Source: Agapetus fuscipes (Eukaryota > Arthropoda > Insecta > Trichoptera > Glossosomatidae). From it: a DNA stretch of 64,000 nucleotides. Numbering within the stretch: the stretch's first letter is position 1; every line of letters begins with the position of its first letter. Below, piece after piece: positions 21,280-30,972 of the stretch. A program made the position numbers and the translations under genes. The stretch lies in the NCBI GenBank assembly GCA_951799405.1, contig OX637334.1, positions 3,410,001-3,474,000 on the forward strand, written 5' to 3'. The notes under the pieces were generated by a model. It saw only the letters and a program-made list of their open reading frames with translations. It was not told the DNA's origin and ran no database searches.

Positions 21280-21830
21280 GGGGCCGTCCATAAATTACGT
21301 CATCAATTTTGGCCGATTTTCGACCCCCCCCCCTTACAATCATCCTATAGTCATTATCTTATGACCCCTCCCCCCTCCCTCTTGCTGTAATAATGGATGA
21401 GCTTAATAATTAATAATGTTATATAACTTACATAATATTTTGTATATTTTGTAGAAATTGGTATTTACAAGAACGGCGTCACTTTTGGTACTCGTACATC
21501 ATTTCGCTGCCTTAGTTCTTGTTTATCGTATACGCCATTGAGAAAATGGCACATGAGCAATATTTGCATGTGTACTGGACCAATTTGTCTTATGAAAACA
21601 AGAAATTTATTTAAAAAATATTTAAAAGAACTCTCACATTATCGAGTTTTACGGTTTTTCTTAGCTCAGATTGTGTAGAATTTGATTCATAAGACAACTG
21701 CATGAAAAAGTCATATTTGACAAGATTGGCGTATACGATAAACAAGAACTGGGGGAGCGATTTGCCATCATCCGCAGACCAGACTACCCCCCCCTTTTAA
21801 AGCGAATGACGTAATATATGGACAGTCCCG
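21280..21830 (+). mobile_element. MITE-J copy, TSD TA, split by MITE-D
   Basis: TIR GGGGCCGTCCATAAATTACG at the left against ACGTAATATATGGACAGTCC at the right, flanked by TA on both sides. Internal C-runs near 21326 and 21786. TA duplication points to Tc1/mariner-like transposition. Confidence 0.85.
21505..21759 (+). mobile_element. MITE-D copy inside MITE-J, TSD ATTT
   Basis: Ends CGCTGCCTTAGTTCTTG and CAAGAACTGGGGGAGCG, flanked by ATTT (21501-21504, 21760-21763). The uninterrupted site exists in the other MITE-J copy (26803-27088), which confirms the insertion. Confidence 0.9.
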
Positions 21831-22187
21831 TATGGAGTTCTTTCGAAAGCGCTAGCAAGCTCCGACTTGGATTGATATCCGAAGTTTAAGGAATTTATCA
21901 AGATACGAGTAGTACCTACTGTATGTTACGTGGAGCACAAACAACCACTTAAACGCTTGGACCCGATGTGAAAACTTTTACTCAATAAGGAAGTCATCGA
22001 GTATTCCAAAATCAGTATACGATTTGAATAGCGCCTCTGCAACGTATTAAACAAATTAAACAAATGTTTGAGGCGCGGTAAGAAGTTGCACTATATGTGT
22101 ACTGTGTAGCGTAGCGAGTAAGATTTGCATTCCTTTCATATCGTGGCTATGTAGTACTCATTAGGTAATGATATCTTCATCTATAAC

Positions 22188-22270
22188 CTAAGTTGCAAAG
22201 ATATAGTATCATTTAAAATTCAATGCATGCCCACAAACATACACGTCTAAGTACGCGCTCACTGTAATAG
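22188..22270 (-). mobile_element. SINE-C fragment
   Basis: CCTAAGTTGCAAAGATATAG to TACGCGCTCAC; only the 3' third of the family. It ends about 40 bp before the first phosphatase exon. Confidence 0.6.
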
Positions 22271-22307
22271 TCAATCTACTATAATAAAGTGTTTTTTGTT
22301 GTTTCAG

Positions 22308-22345
22308 GTCTACTTTGACAGGCTACACAATGCCATGGACATATC
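22308..22345 (+). CDS. DUSP11: DUSP11-like phosphatase, internal exon a
   Basis: A 38-nt exon between TTGTTTCAG and GTAAGTGG. In frame 0 it gives VYFDRLHNAMDI plus two bases that join the next exon to make Ser. Alone it would not be recognisable. It is called because both splice sites are good and the phase fits the exon at 27921 exactly. The residues would lie between the FKVPL-type strand and the VGLVIDLT core of DUSP11/PIR1, an RNA 5'-triphosphatase-type dual-specificity phosphatase. The upstream exon was not found. The 5.6-kb intron that follows is full of LINE, SINE and MITE copies. Confidence 0.6.
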
Positions 22346-22513
22346 GTAAGTGGAAGAATGCACAGCTACAATTACACAACTCTTGTTTTCATTATTTATT
22401 AGCATTCTATATGTAATCTATACTGAAATGTCTTAACTGACATGTTTAAAAAAATACTTGAATAGAATGCTCAGTGACTTGTGTATAAAACTAACATGTT
22501 AAGTCTTATGCTC

Positions 22514-22631
22514 GGTATTTTCAACGTTAGCATATCGACTTTATACTGAATGAAAAAATGCACTTATTACAATTTTGTGGGTAGATTTTTTAATCAGTTT
22601 AAAGTCACATGAGGTAACGCTGAAAATACCG
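22514..22631 (+). mobile_element. MITE-L copy 1
   Basis: Inverted ends GGTATTTTCAACGTTA and TAACGCTGAAAATACC about 118 bp apart; a second copy lies 20 bp downstream. Confidence 0.7.
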
Positions 22632-22651
22632 GGCCTCTCTTTGTAAGGGTG

Positions 22652-22767
22652 CGTATTTTCAACAATGGCATAGCGACTTTAATACTGAATGAATATGACG
22701 CACTTACGTAAATCGTGTGGGTAGTTTAGATCAGTTTAAGGTAACGTAAGCTAACGTTGAAAATACA
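22652..22767 (+). mobile_element. MITE-L copy 2
   Basis: CGTATTTTCAACAATGGC to GCTAACGTTGAAAATAC; same interior (GACTTTAATACTGAATGAA) as the copy just upstream, so a tandem duplication or double insertion. Confidence 0.7.
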
Positions 22768-22815
22768 AGGCCTCAGTCGGGGATTTAATTATTGCAGCTA
22801 ATTATTAATTAGTAA

Positions 22816-23061
22816 TCGAGACTTCAGGGGAAAAACAAAGAATATCAGCAAAAATATGAAAATAAATTCCTAAGAAAAAAAGTAAAACCTAGTGGCATAT
22901 ATGTGTGCAAAATTTGTAATGCAACAAAAGTCGCTATCACATTTTATGGCGGTATTTCCGGTTCTGTGTGACAGGCAATAACCGTGATTTCAAATTTCAA
23001 ATTTTGATTTACTCTTAATTTTCTTCAACTGACATTCCTTGTTCTTCCCCTGTAGTCTTCA
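22816..23061 (-). mobile_element. MITE-E copy
   Basis: Left end GAGACTTCAGGGGAAAAAC and right end CCCCTGTAGTCTTCA; family interior including TGTGTGACAGGCAATAACC. Opposite orientation to the 5289 copy. Confidence 0.8.
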
Positions 23062-23165
23062 ATTGTTACATTATTTCTTTTTAAATTAGATCCGAGTAAA
23101 ACTGCAAGCTGTTTCAGTTAGTACAAATGTCTACTTTCGAAAAACTGCCTTCTGCAATTATATAC

Positions 23166-23515
23166 TTAATTTTTAAACCGCGAAAGAGGATGTGAAAGTT
23201 AAAGTACAAAATAATGTGATGGAGGGTTTGGGCATGTGGAAAGAATGAATGATGATAGACTGACAAAATATGTATACAAAGAAAGTGTGAAAGGAAAAAG
23301 AGGGAAGGGACAACCGAGAAAAGTATGGAGTGATCAGATTGAGGAGATTGTGAAAGAATGGGGTATACAAAGTGAGCGTAAAAGAAGAAAATGCATGAAA
23401 AAGGTGATGGATATGAAGGAATTGAAAGAGGTATGTCAGGATAGGAAAAAATGGAGGCAACTCTGCAGAGGCTCTGGCCACCCCTAGCGGAATGACGACA
23501 GAGTTACAGTTAACC
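23166..23515 (+). pseudogene. LINE-F C-terminus
   Basis: The 83-codon frame 23236-23487 reads ERMNDDRLTKYVYKESVKGK, then GQPRKVWSDQIEEIVKEWGI and DRKKWRQLCRGSGHP. This is the end of a LINE endonuclease-RT protein; the GHxxRM/GRPRK/WR-LCR pattern is widespread. The 3' end CCCCTAGCGGAATGACG follows. Best-preserved copy of this family in the window; no RT core remains. Confidence 0.75.
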
Positions 23516-23689
23516 GCAGTATTAGTGTATACATCTGGGCGTTTTGATCCCTCATAAAATTTGAAAATTCCGATATCATCTCAGGTAACGTTCAAATACC
23601 AACAACAAGACCGGTCGAAAAGGGTAATGCAGTCTGACAAGAAGGGTGCTTGCTTGGAAATTTCCTCTTTAGAGGGACGCTGACGTCCT

Positions 23690-23742
23690 TGAGGTGTGAT
23701 CCGCGCAAAAACGGCGAAATAAATCATTGCGAGTTATTGATA
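23690..23742 (+). mobile_element. SINE-B tail fragment
   Basis: CTTGAGGTGTGATCCGCG and AAAAACGGCG...AAATAAATCAT match the last ~50 bp of SINE-B with a small deletion. Confidence 0.5.
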
Positions 23743-23831
23743 TGCCGCAGCACCGGCCGTTTACCGCTGCCGGGGGAGAGAGATGCCACATAAAGTGTCA
23801 ACTTAATTAAATGCAGGTTGATATTGTCAGG

Positions 23832-24600
23832 TTTATCTCCATCAGAGATGTGTTTTGACATGCAACGGCGTTTCCGTGGTAGAACAAAACAGTGGCAAAA
23901 CGACTGTTATGTTATTTTAAAATAACATATAAAAAACAATCTCCAAGTGTACAGTGTGTTTTGTGGGCCGAACGGAGCCGAACGGTCACGGAAGCGGCCG
24001 AACTGCGCCGTGTGATCTGATCGGGCCGTCGTTCATCAGTTCCCGGCAAGATGTGAAGAGAGTCAGACGTCAGCGACCAAGCACCAAGCGGTGCAAGAGG
24101 GGACATTACAATGGAGCTCCCTCCTCCCCATCTACTTGGATTTCCTGCCAGTAAGGCACCCGCCTTGTGGACCAGAGGCATAGGAGACATAGTGCATAGG
24201 AGCGCCCACCCAGGGGCCCCAACGTGTGGAGGCGTCCGCCTCGTGAGCCGCCGCTAGCCTGGGGCGCTGCCCCAGGCCATTCAGTTCAGAACTCCAGCCA
24301 ACAGAGTAGGGAGTGTTTTAGTGACAAGGTCGGGCCATTCCCTTATTTCCCCTTTTTCCCCATATTACTAAAGTAAATAAACCCTTATTTGTTCATGTTA
24401 AACTTATATTTTAATAAACAACCTTCCCAAAATACAAGTAAGCAACCCAAAGAAAGAACCCCACGCCCTGAGAGTGATGCTGATGAGAGCTATCCGGAAG
24501 TAAGTATCCTGAAGGTACATCCTGGAGATACCTTTCCATGTAAACATAACACGACACATGACATAACGACACGTGACGGAACTACAAGTGAACAGTGTGG
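23832..24600 (+). repeat. CGACACATGAC-type repeat split by a solo LTR
   Basis: 23832-23904 plus 24552-24600 rejoin to match 24828-24910 (ATCACAGATGTGTTGTGACC ... GACAAGGCGACACATGAC). This gives an empty-site comparison for the LTR insertion. Confidence 0.75.
23905..24551 (+). mobile_element. Solo LTR, 647 bp, TSD CGAC
   Basis: TGTTATG...CATAACA ends, flanked by CGAC (23901-23904, 24552-24555). Same family and length as 11282-11928, with a few substitutions and small compensating indels. No internal retrotransposon genes are present. Confidence 0.88.
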
Positions 24601-24616
24601 ACCTTTTACGCAAAAT

Positions 24617-24641
24617 TATACGGGGGGGGGGGGGGGGGGGT
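24617..24641. repeat. Poly(G) tract
   Basis: An 18-base G run followed by TGG. The exact length may be unreliable. Confidence 0.85.
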
Positions 24642-25006
24642 GGCAAATAAGAAATCTGGGGGGGCGCAGTAAATAAATGAATTAAAGTTATATGTAAAAG
24701 TACCTGAAAGAAACACTGCAAGTGGCAAAACATCACTATGACGAAACGCTGAAAATACATCACAGCACTGCCTTAGATTAAATTCAATTAGTATGAGAAT
24801 TTACACCCAATAAAAGGTTTTATCCATCACAGATGTGTTGTGACCTGCAACAGCGGTTCCATGATAGAACGACACAGTGACAAGGCGACACATGACATAA
24901 CGACACGTTGCACGACAGAATAATACATGTCAAAACATCACATACCTAAAACAGAACATACCAAAAACGGCACATGAAACGTTTTGTCCTGTGATGTTTT
25001 GTCATT
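24642..25006. other. No gene; second CGACACATGAC-type repeat
   Basis: 24820-24990 carries ACGACACAGTGAC / GACACATGACATAACGAC phrases, related to the arrays at 48.4-49.4 kb. Confidence 0.55.
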
Positions 25007-25253
25007 GTGATAGGTTGGTATGAGGCTGACCACAAATGCTGTAAAAAATGGTTTACTTTGCCAATGTCACCCCGGTTTCAAGGAAGGTCGGCAAGAGTTG
25101 CAGGGCTTTTGTTTATTTGAGATAGGGTGTTTATATTGCAGGTCCACATGCAGCATGTGTAAGCGCGAATTTACACTTGTCTGCTTATTGGATTGCACTT
25201 CATCTGAATCTAAAATGTAATGTATCTTTGTAACTTAGATTATAGATATAGAT
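25007..25253 (+). mobile_element. SINE-C copy
   Basis: TGATAGGTTGGTATGAGGCTG to TTTGTAACTTAGATTATAGA with a TATAGA-type tail. Confidence 0.85.
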
Positions 25254-25265
25254 GTATTTTCTTTT

Positions 25266-25562
25266 GACCGGTCCGTAGTCCAGGTGGTGACACTTCGGAC
25301 TCGTAACTGGAAGGTCGTGGGTTCGAATCCCGGCGGAGCACAAAAAATATACCATTTCTATTTTCAAATTTGCTCTTCGCTGGGTTGAAAAATTCATAAA
25401 CCTTTACCAAAGACCGGTCATCAAAAGGTCCATCCAACCTAACAACAACTAAGTCTTGCTTGAGAATTGGCGCTTTCTACAGCGACGACCAAGCTCGCAG
25501 AGGGCTCTTGAGGTGTGATACACACAAAAACAGCGTTCACCAAATAAATCAGCCTAATTTAA
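25266..25562 (+). mobile_element. SINE-B, full-length tRNA-derived SINE
   Basis: Best uninterrupted copy. tRNA-like head (A box near GTCCGTAGTCCAGGTGG, B box GGTTCGAATCCCGGCG at 25320-25335), body with TACCAAAGACCGGTC, tail AGCGACGACCAAGCTCGC ... CAAATAAATCAGCCTAAT. About 297 bp. It seems to have landed beside the SINE-C tail. Confidence 0.88.
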
Positions 25563-26060
25563 TTTCCTGATATTTTGTCATAGCGATGTTCTGTAATGTG
25601 TCGTTTTGTCACTGTGCCGTTGTTACTTGTCACCGTGTGTTTGCACCTTACATGAATGCGGTATTTGAACCCGCGAACCCGCGCTCGCCAGCCAGGAATT
25701 TCTCCTCAGACGATTGACGAGTATTTGCATATAATTATTGACCAACTGATAATTATGTGCAAATGACTCTCTGCGCCATATCAACTAAATAAACATATTA
25801 TCTTACTCATGTTGAATAACGACGACAGCCCGTCTAACGCAGAAGCGCAACTAGGCAAAAGTGACAGAAAATGCTAAACCGCTTTCCAAATCAGCTCATG
25901 CAGTTTCAAAAATGTTTCCAAGGTCATGGCAAAATGCATCTTTGTGTTGTTTCCTAAGTTGTCAGTCGAATTATGCTTAGTCATATTATGTTTCTGTTAG
26001 CTATTTCAATGTTCCAAACATTGTGGAGTATGAAAACACTTCCAGAGCTGACTACATGCT
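25563..26060. other. No recognised feature
   Basis: 25563-25640 continues TGTCATTTTGTC-type phrases of the CGACACATGAC repeat in the reverse sense; the rest is unassigned. Confidence 0.4.
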
Positions 26061-26063
26061 AGA

Positions 26064-26530
26064 TGGTCTACGGATTAGAAATGGTCTATGGTCTACGTTC
26101 TACGGACGCGTGGTCTCCCAATTCTGCTGTGACTTATTTACTGGCTCATCCATGGCTTCTTGAGGAGCTGCTTCGGGAAACTGGCTTCAGGAGTTTAGAA
26201 ACTAGGTGCAACGGGACCCTTATGGTGGTCTCTCATAAGGTCATCAACGGGTTAATAGACAGTCTCACCCTGTTGGAGGGGTTCATGTTGTACGTGCCAA
26301 ATGACTATAATCGGGGGCGAGGTCATGATTTATTTCATGTACCGATGAGTCGCACTGACGTCTTGGCGCAGCATCCTTTAACTCGGAGTGTTAAACTCAT
26401 AAACGAATCAAAGATTGATTCGTTACCTTTAAAGCCATGGTTAAAGAGTTCCTCCCAGCTTGTTGATGGCTGAGAGGGTGCACTGTAATTAGGGTAACCT
26501 GTTGTGCGCCATTAAAAAAAAAAAAAAAAA
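26064..26530 (+). pseudogene. LINE-Q C-terminus and A-rich tail
   Basis: The 136-codon frame 26063-26473 includes LMVVSHKVINGLIDS and DLFHVPMSRTDVLAQHPLTR; a frameshift precedes the KEFLPAC-type end. 3' UTR GAGGGTGCACTGTAATTAGG, then GCGCCATTA and a run of about 18 A at 26513-26530, the expected LINE 3' end. Same family as 6440-6645. Confidence 0.65.
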
Positions 26531-26532
26531 CC

Positions 26533-26731
26533 GCGCCAATCAAACAAGACCTATTTGCTGTAAGGTTGTGTGGACGTTTGGTGACCGGTCTTTGGTTAAG
26601 CCACATGAACTTAACCCGGCGAAGAGAATATGTGAAAATACAAATGGTATATTTTGTATGATCCGCCGGTATTCGAACCCACGATCTTCGACTTACGAAT
26701 CTGACGCACTAACCTCCCGACTACACAACGA
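26533..26731 (-). mobile_element. SINE-B copy, 3'-truncated
   Basis: Minus strand: tRNA-like head with B box GGTTCGAATACC, body with AAAGACCGGTCACC; the tail is missing, replaced by the LINE-Q poly(A) junction. Confidence 0.75.
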
Positions 26732-26802
26732 GAACATTCAAGGAGGGAGGAGATACTTTGTAGACTATCAAATAAAACTTTTTGGTCATTTACACATTGG
26801 TA

Positions 26803-27088
26803 TGGGGCTGTCCATATATTACGTCATTCGCATTAAGGGGGGGGGGTCTGGTCTGCGGATGATGGTAAATGATGTACGAGTACCAGAAGTGACGTCGTTC
26901 TTGTAAATACCAATTTTTACAAAATATACAAATAGTATGCAAGTAATATAACATTAATAATTATTAAGCTCATCCATTATTACAGCAAGAGGGGGGAGCG
27001 GGGTCATTAGATAATGACTAAAGGATGATTGTAGGGGGGGGGGGTCGAAAATCGGCCAAAATCGATGACGTAATTTATGGACGGCCCC
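26803..27088 (-). mobile_element. MITE-J copy, uninterrupted, TSD TA
   Basis: Ends TGGGGCTGTCCATATATTAC and AATTTATGGACGGCCCC, flanked by TA. Inverse orientation to 21280-21830 and without the internal MITE-D. G-runs at 26838 and 27036. Confidence 0.85.
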
Positions 27089-27367
27089 TATGCTGACTCA
27101 ATATAAATGGAAGGATTTTAACTTTGAAAAGCTAATGAGAGTTTATTACGATTTTGTGATTGATTGTTCCCAAGTGCTGAGATGTCAGCGCGCACACCGC
27201 ACTGGCGTCAGTGTAAGTGATAGTTGTTATTAGCAGCTTGCCTGTAATGTGTGTAGTTAGCGCTGTAGTGGAAGAATGCTCCCACTAAGTCCTTACTAAG
27301 TCGCCACTAACCAGTCCCGGATAAAGAGCGGTTCGAGCGGTGCGACCGAACCAGGGCCCCCGCGTCC

Positions 27368-27526
27368 AAAAGCGCTACTCTGCTTAATTCCTTACGACCT
27401 TAAGGCGACGAGGTATCGATTCGTGTCCAAAAATAAAGTGCACTGTAATTTTTTATCTATGGAGCTCTTTCGCAAGCGCTAGCAAGCTCCGATTTGGGTT
27501 TAGGAATTTAGCAGAATAACTCTTCA
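27368..27526 (+). mobile_element. MITE-G copy
   Basis: Ends AAGCGCTACTCTGCTTAATTCC and AATTTAGCAGAATAACTCTTC are inverted repeats; interior GATTCGTGTCCAAAAATAAAG and TCGCAAGCGCTAGCAAGC. Confidence 0.8.
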
Positions 27527-27920
27527 GCGAGCTCCCAATAATTGTAACTTAATATTTCAACAAAGAATCGAGGGAGCTAGGAAATCTAGACTTCAAGGGA
27601 AGTATCTAGCATTGGAGTGCACCCATAGCTTGTAAAAATAAATATATAACACATCCCCCAAGCGACTCCTTAGAGGGCAACACAGTAAGCATTTGCACTG
27701 TAGGTATGTGGGACATTTACTAAGTGATATTTTTTTATTCAACCATTCAATTATTGGTAAATCTCTTCGTACAAAAAGAATGTTTTCATAAAATTCATAA
27801 TTCGCGTTGTAAAAATAAAAAGGAGAGGGGGCATATAAGGGGGCCCGAACTTTACCCCGCACTAGGGCCCCCAGAGGGGTTAATCCTTGACTGCCACTAA
27901 CGCATCCCCTGCTGTTCCAG
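27527..27920. other. Intron sequence of the DUSP11-like gene, no feature
   Basis: No repeat recognised. The last bases CTGCTGTTCCAG form the acceptor of the next exon. Confidence 0.5.
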
Positions 27921-28008
27921 ATGGACGCCCATGGACATGACGCAGAGCCTGCCTGATGTGGGGCTGGTCATAGACCTGACCTTCTCCCGGAAGTACTACA
28001 ACCCTGAG
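27921..28008 (+). CDS. DUSP11: DUSP11-like phosphatase, internal exon b
   Basis: An 88-nt exon bounded by GCTGTTCCAG and GTGAGTGA. After one base completing the previous Ser codon it reads WTPMDMTQSLPDVGLVI, then DLTFSRKYYNPE. The GL(V/I)IDLT....YY.PE block is the signature of the N-terminal part of the DUSP11/PIR1 catalytic domain; human DUSP11 has GLIIDLT followed by YYKPEDLP. The mRNA capping enzyme RNA triphosphatase domain has a related IDLTNT..FYD block, but YY.PED fits DUSP11 better. Ends in phase 0. Confidence 0.78.
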
Positions 28009-28087
28009 GTGAGTGAACACTATATCTTCTTTTCATTCTTCATCATACATTGCTACTAGTGCTCCACATATTTAGTGTGACTATAAT

Positions 28088-28304
28088 AATAATAATATTA
28101 GGATGATTTATTTGGTGAGCGCTGTTTATTTGTGAATTATTCCGCAAGAGCCCTCTGCAAGCTTAGTCGTCGCTATAGAATGCGCCAAAAAGCTGTATGG
28201 ACCTTTGGTGACCGGTTTTTATTAAACGTACCTAGGTCCGGGATTCGAACCCACGACCTTCCATTTACGAGTCAGAAGCGTTACCACTAGACTACGGGCC
28301 GGTC
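28088..28304 (-). mobile_element. SINE-B copy, internally deleted
   Basis: Tail side AATAATATTAGGATGATTTA to the tRNA-like head with GGTTCGAATCCCGGACC; about 80 bp shorter than the 25266 copy. Lies in the intron 80 bp after exon b. Confidence 0.8.
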
Positions 28305-28786
28305 GATTTTTGCTCGAACTTGGAGGTGTTTTCCTGTTCGCCCTTTTTCTGTGTCACCCTCTATCAATCTTTATCATTCTCTTTAAAATTCCATTCTATT
28401 TACTATATTCCATTTTTATCTACTACTCATTGTTTCTAACACATTTTTTAAATGTTTTTTTGTAGGTCACCGTTTCAACATTGTGTTATCCAACATTGAT
28501 TGAGTTCATGATTTCCTTATAGCACTGTTTTGAGATGAAGTTACTCCAAGGGTGGTTGGGCATGTGATGCCAGAATTCTGCTTCTTCTACTATCATTTCC
28601 TGTCCATCCCTATTCCATCCAAACGACGTCGTCATGACTTTGTCCTTGATATCACTGAATATATCTCTTGATTTTCACGACGATAAAGCTATGAAAGAAA
28701 AGTGTATCCTAGGAATGAGAAGGACTATTTTTGAAGTTACATTTTTAATGGCTCGTTGTGCCAATTGGAGTCTGTGAATCAATCGC
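28305..28786. other. Intron sequence, no feature
   Basis: AT-rich; nothing recognised. Confidence 0.4.
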
Positions 28787-29043
28787 GTCTAAATCTAAAT
28801 CTAAGCTGCAAAGATATGTATCATTTGAGATACATATTAAATGCATTCCCACAAGCAGACACGCATAATTTCGCGCTCACACATGCCGCATGTGGACTTA
28901 CAATATAAAAAAACCCAATCTCAAATGAACATAAGCCCTGCAACTCTTGCCGACCTTCCCTGAAACAGGGGTGACATTGGCAAAGTGAACCATTTTTTAC
29001 AGTATGGGTGGTCAACCTCATACCAACCTATCAGTCAAGGAAT
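28787..29043 (-). mobile_element. SINE-C, near-complete copy with (AAATCT)n tail
   Basis: TCTAAATCTAAATCTAAGCT then the full family to CATACCAACCTATCAGTCAA. One of the best-preserved copies. Confidence 0.88.
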
Positions 29044-29081
29044 TGGTATATATGCTTCGAAATCCCTCTAAAAAGACAATT

Positions 29082-29542
29082 CGTCCTCCCAGCGCTTATT
29101 TGTCAAATCTACTATTGGATTCAAAGATGGCCTTTCAATGGCATTGTCTTAAGAATCACATTCTACACAATCTGAGATTTAAAAAATCGTGTAAGACGAT
29201 AATGTGTGAGTTTTTAAAAATATTTTTTAAATCAATTTCCCCTTACCCTTACCCCTTTACTCCTGTGTCAGGGAAGGTCGGCTAAAGTTGTAGGGTTTAT
29301 GTTCATTTGAGGTTTGGATTTTATTTATAAGTACACATTCAGCATTTGTAAGCGCGAACTACACGTGATTGTTTGTGGGCATGCATTTGATATGAGCTTT
29401 AAATGTTTATATATCCTTGCGACTTATTTATAGAATTTCCAGTTTTAATAAGACACATTGGTCCAATACACATACAAACATTGCTCATGTGAAATTACCT
29501 CTTATGGACGTAAGACAAACGAATTGTTTTCGAACTCATTTT
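29082..29542 (-). mobile_element. MITE-D copy split by SINE-C
   Basis: CGTCCTCCCAGCGCTTATTTG ... AAATCAATTTCC at the left and AATTTCCAGTTTTAATAAG ... GTAAGACAAACGAATTG at the right form one reversed MITE-D interrupted at 29244-29437. Confidence 0.75.
29244..29437 (+). mobile_element. SINE-C copy, 5'-truncated, TSD AATTTCC
   Basis: Family sequence from about GTCAGGGAAGGTCGGC to CTTGCGACTTATTTATAG, flanked by AATTTCC on both sides (29234-29240 and 29435-29441). 5' truncation and a 7-bp duplication fit RNA-mediated insertion. Confidence 0.7.
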
Positions 29543-29855
29543 CTTATAGAGTTATTCACAACACATTTGACCCGTACCTGATTCATCGATCATCGTTTTT
29601 TTGTACGGAAAATTTACGTTAGCTGGCGGCTGAGCCATTGATTTGCTCTGTGTGAATACCACCGTTAGTATTTCACTCGATGATAGTATTACTAACATTG
29701 AGTTGTTTGTTATCTAAGAGTGACATTGACCGGTAATGTAAAACACGTGTCGCAGTGTTGATAACTAATAAATATGTACTCACTTAGGCACGTAATGTGT
29801 CGTCGTATTTGCTCAAACACACGCCGTGAGAAATTTCGACATATCGGCTGATATG
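29543..29855. other. Intron sequence, no feature
   Basis: Nothing recognised. Confidence 0.35.
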
Positions 29856-30495
29856 TCCGGTCGATAGCTCAGTTGGCAGAGTGCTTGCATTCTATGCCGA
29901 GAGCAAGGATTCGATCCCCACCGCAACTAAGCTACACATATTATAGTGTAACTTCTCGAAGGGGTCGCATGTGGCGAGTTGAACCTATTTATTTTTACAG
30001 GTAAGGGGTCTGGCCTTACGCCAACCACTTCAGTTGAAGTGGGGGCTTCCCAGCTCTCGTGAGGGCTGGTACTCATTGCTTGTGAAGGTTAAGTATTCCT
30101 TGCCGGTAAGTATTTTATTTTGGGGTTTGACAGAAACACCGAAACGGGAAATCATTTCTCACATCCTCGGTGGGATTCGAACCCGAGGTCACGGCATGAA
30201 ATGCAAGCACCCTTCGACCTATCGAGCTATCGACCGGACTGAGGGTGTCAGAAATGATTTTCCGTTTCGGTGTCTACTTCAAACCCAAAATAAATACCGG
30301 CAAGGTGTACTCAGCCTTCACAAGAAATGAGAACCAGCCCCCCAAGGCTGGGAAACCCCCACTTCAACTGAAAGTGGCTGGTGTGAGGCCGGCCCCATTA
30401 CCCATAAAAATAAATAGGTCCCGAATCGCCAGATGCGACTCCTTCTGGGATAACGCAGGCAAGAAGTTACACTATATGTGTACCTAAGTTGCGTA
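29856..30495 (+). mobile_element. SINE-A copy split at the head/body junction
   Basis: A plus-strand head (29856-29921, ending CCCCACCG) and body plus 3' end (30241-30495, starting GAGGGTGTCAGAAATGA) belong to one SINE-A. A second, inverted SINE-A sits exactly between them. Confidence 0.8.
29922..30240 (-). mobile_element. SINE-A, full-length, inverted inside another SINE-A
   Basis: From CAACTAAGCTACACATATTA (3' end) to the tRNA-like head ending CTATCGACCGGACT. With the plus-strand body at 30241-30495 it makes a ~250-bp inverted repeat with a short loop. Confidence 0.85.
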
Positions 30496-30911
30496 TCATC
30501 ATCATCATCACAGATATTATAAATCAATGGTCCCACCAATACAAATTGCATTGAAGCGATAATCCCACAGGCTTGCGCTGCTATGAGCACACTCTCGCTC
30601 CCGTAACCTTATTATATAAAACGTTCCGTTTAAACTCAAGATCAACCATATGGAAACTAAAGCAGCGCCGCTAAACGTCATTTTAGTTGCAATACATTTT
30701 CAGTAAAACGCTAACGTAAAGTTGTATACTTGAGGTACAGTGGTGCTGCAGACGGGAGTCCCATTAGAGAACCATTAGCGTAGCTTCCTGTACATCAGCA
30801 GGGAGGGGAGCAAACCAATTATATTTACAGGTTAATGGGAAATCAGCTTATCCAAAATCAGCAATGTAAATCTCTACTCTATAAAAAAATAATTATTACC
30901 CATTAAACCCT
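30496..30911. other. Intron sequence, no feature
   Basis: Short ATC run at 30496-30512; nothing else recognised. Confidence 0.4.
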
Positions 30912-30972
30912 TGAACGGTTCGTAGTCTAGCGGTTTACGCTTTGGACTCGTAATTGGAAGTTAGAAGGTTCA

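Larger units (their letters stand above)
21190..21906 (+). mobile_element. MITE-G copy split by MITE-J
   Basis: The left half ends GTGATTTGTTTACCTA and the right half resumes TATGGAGTTCTTTCG, which together restore the uninterrupted family sequence. Outer host of a three-level nest. Confidence 0.85.

Noticed and set aside
24617..24641. G-quadruplex or regulatory role of the poly(G) run
   Set aside because: A simple homopolymer whose length may be a sequencing artefact; nothing around it supports a function.
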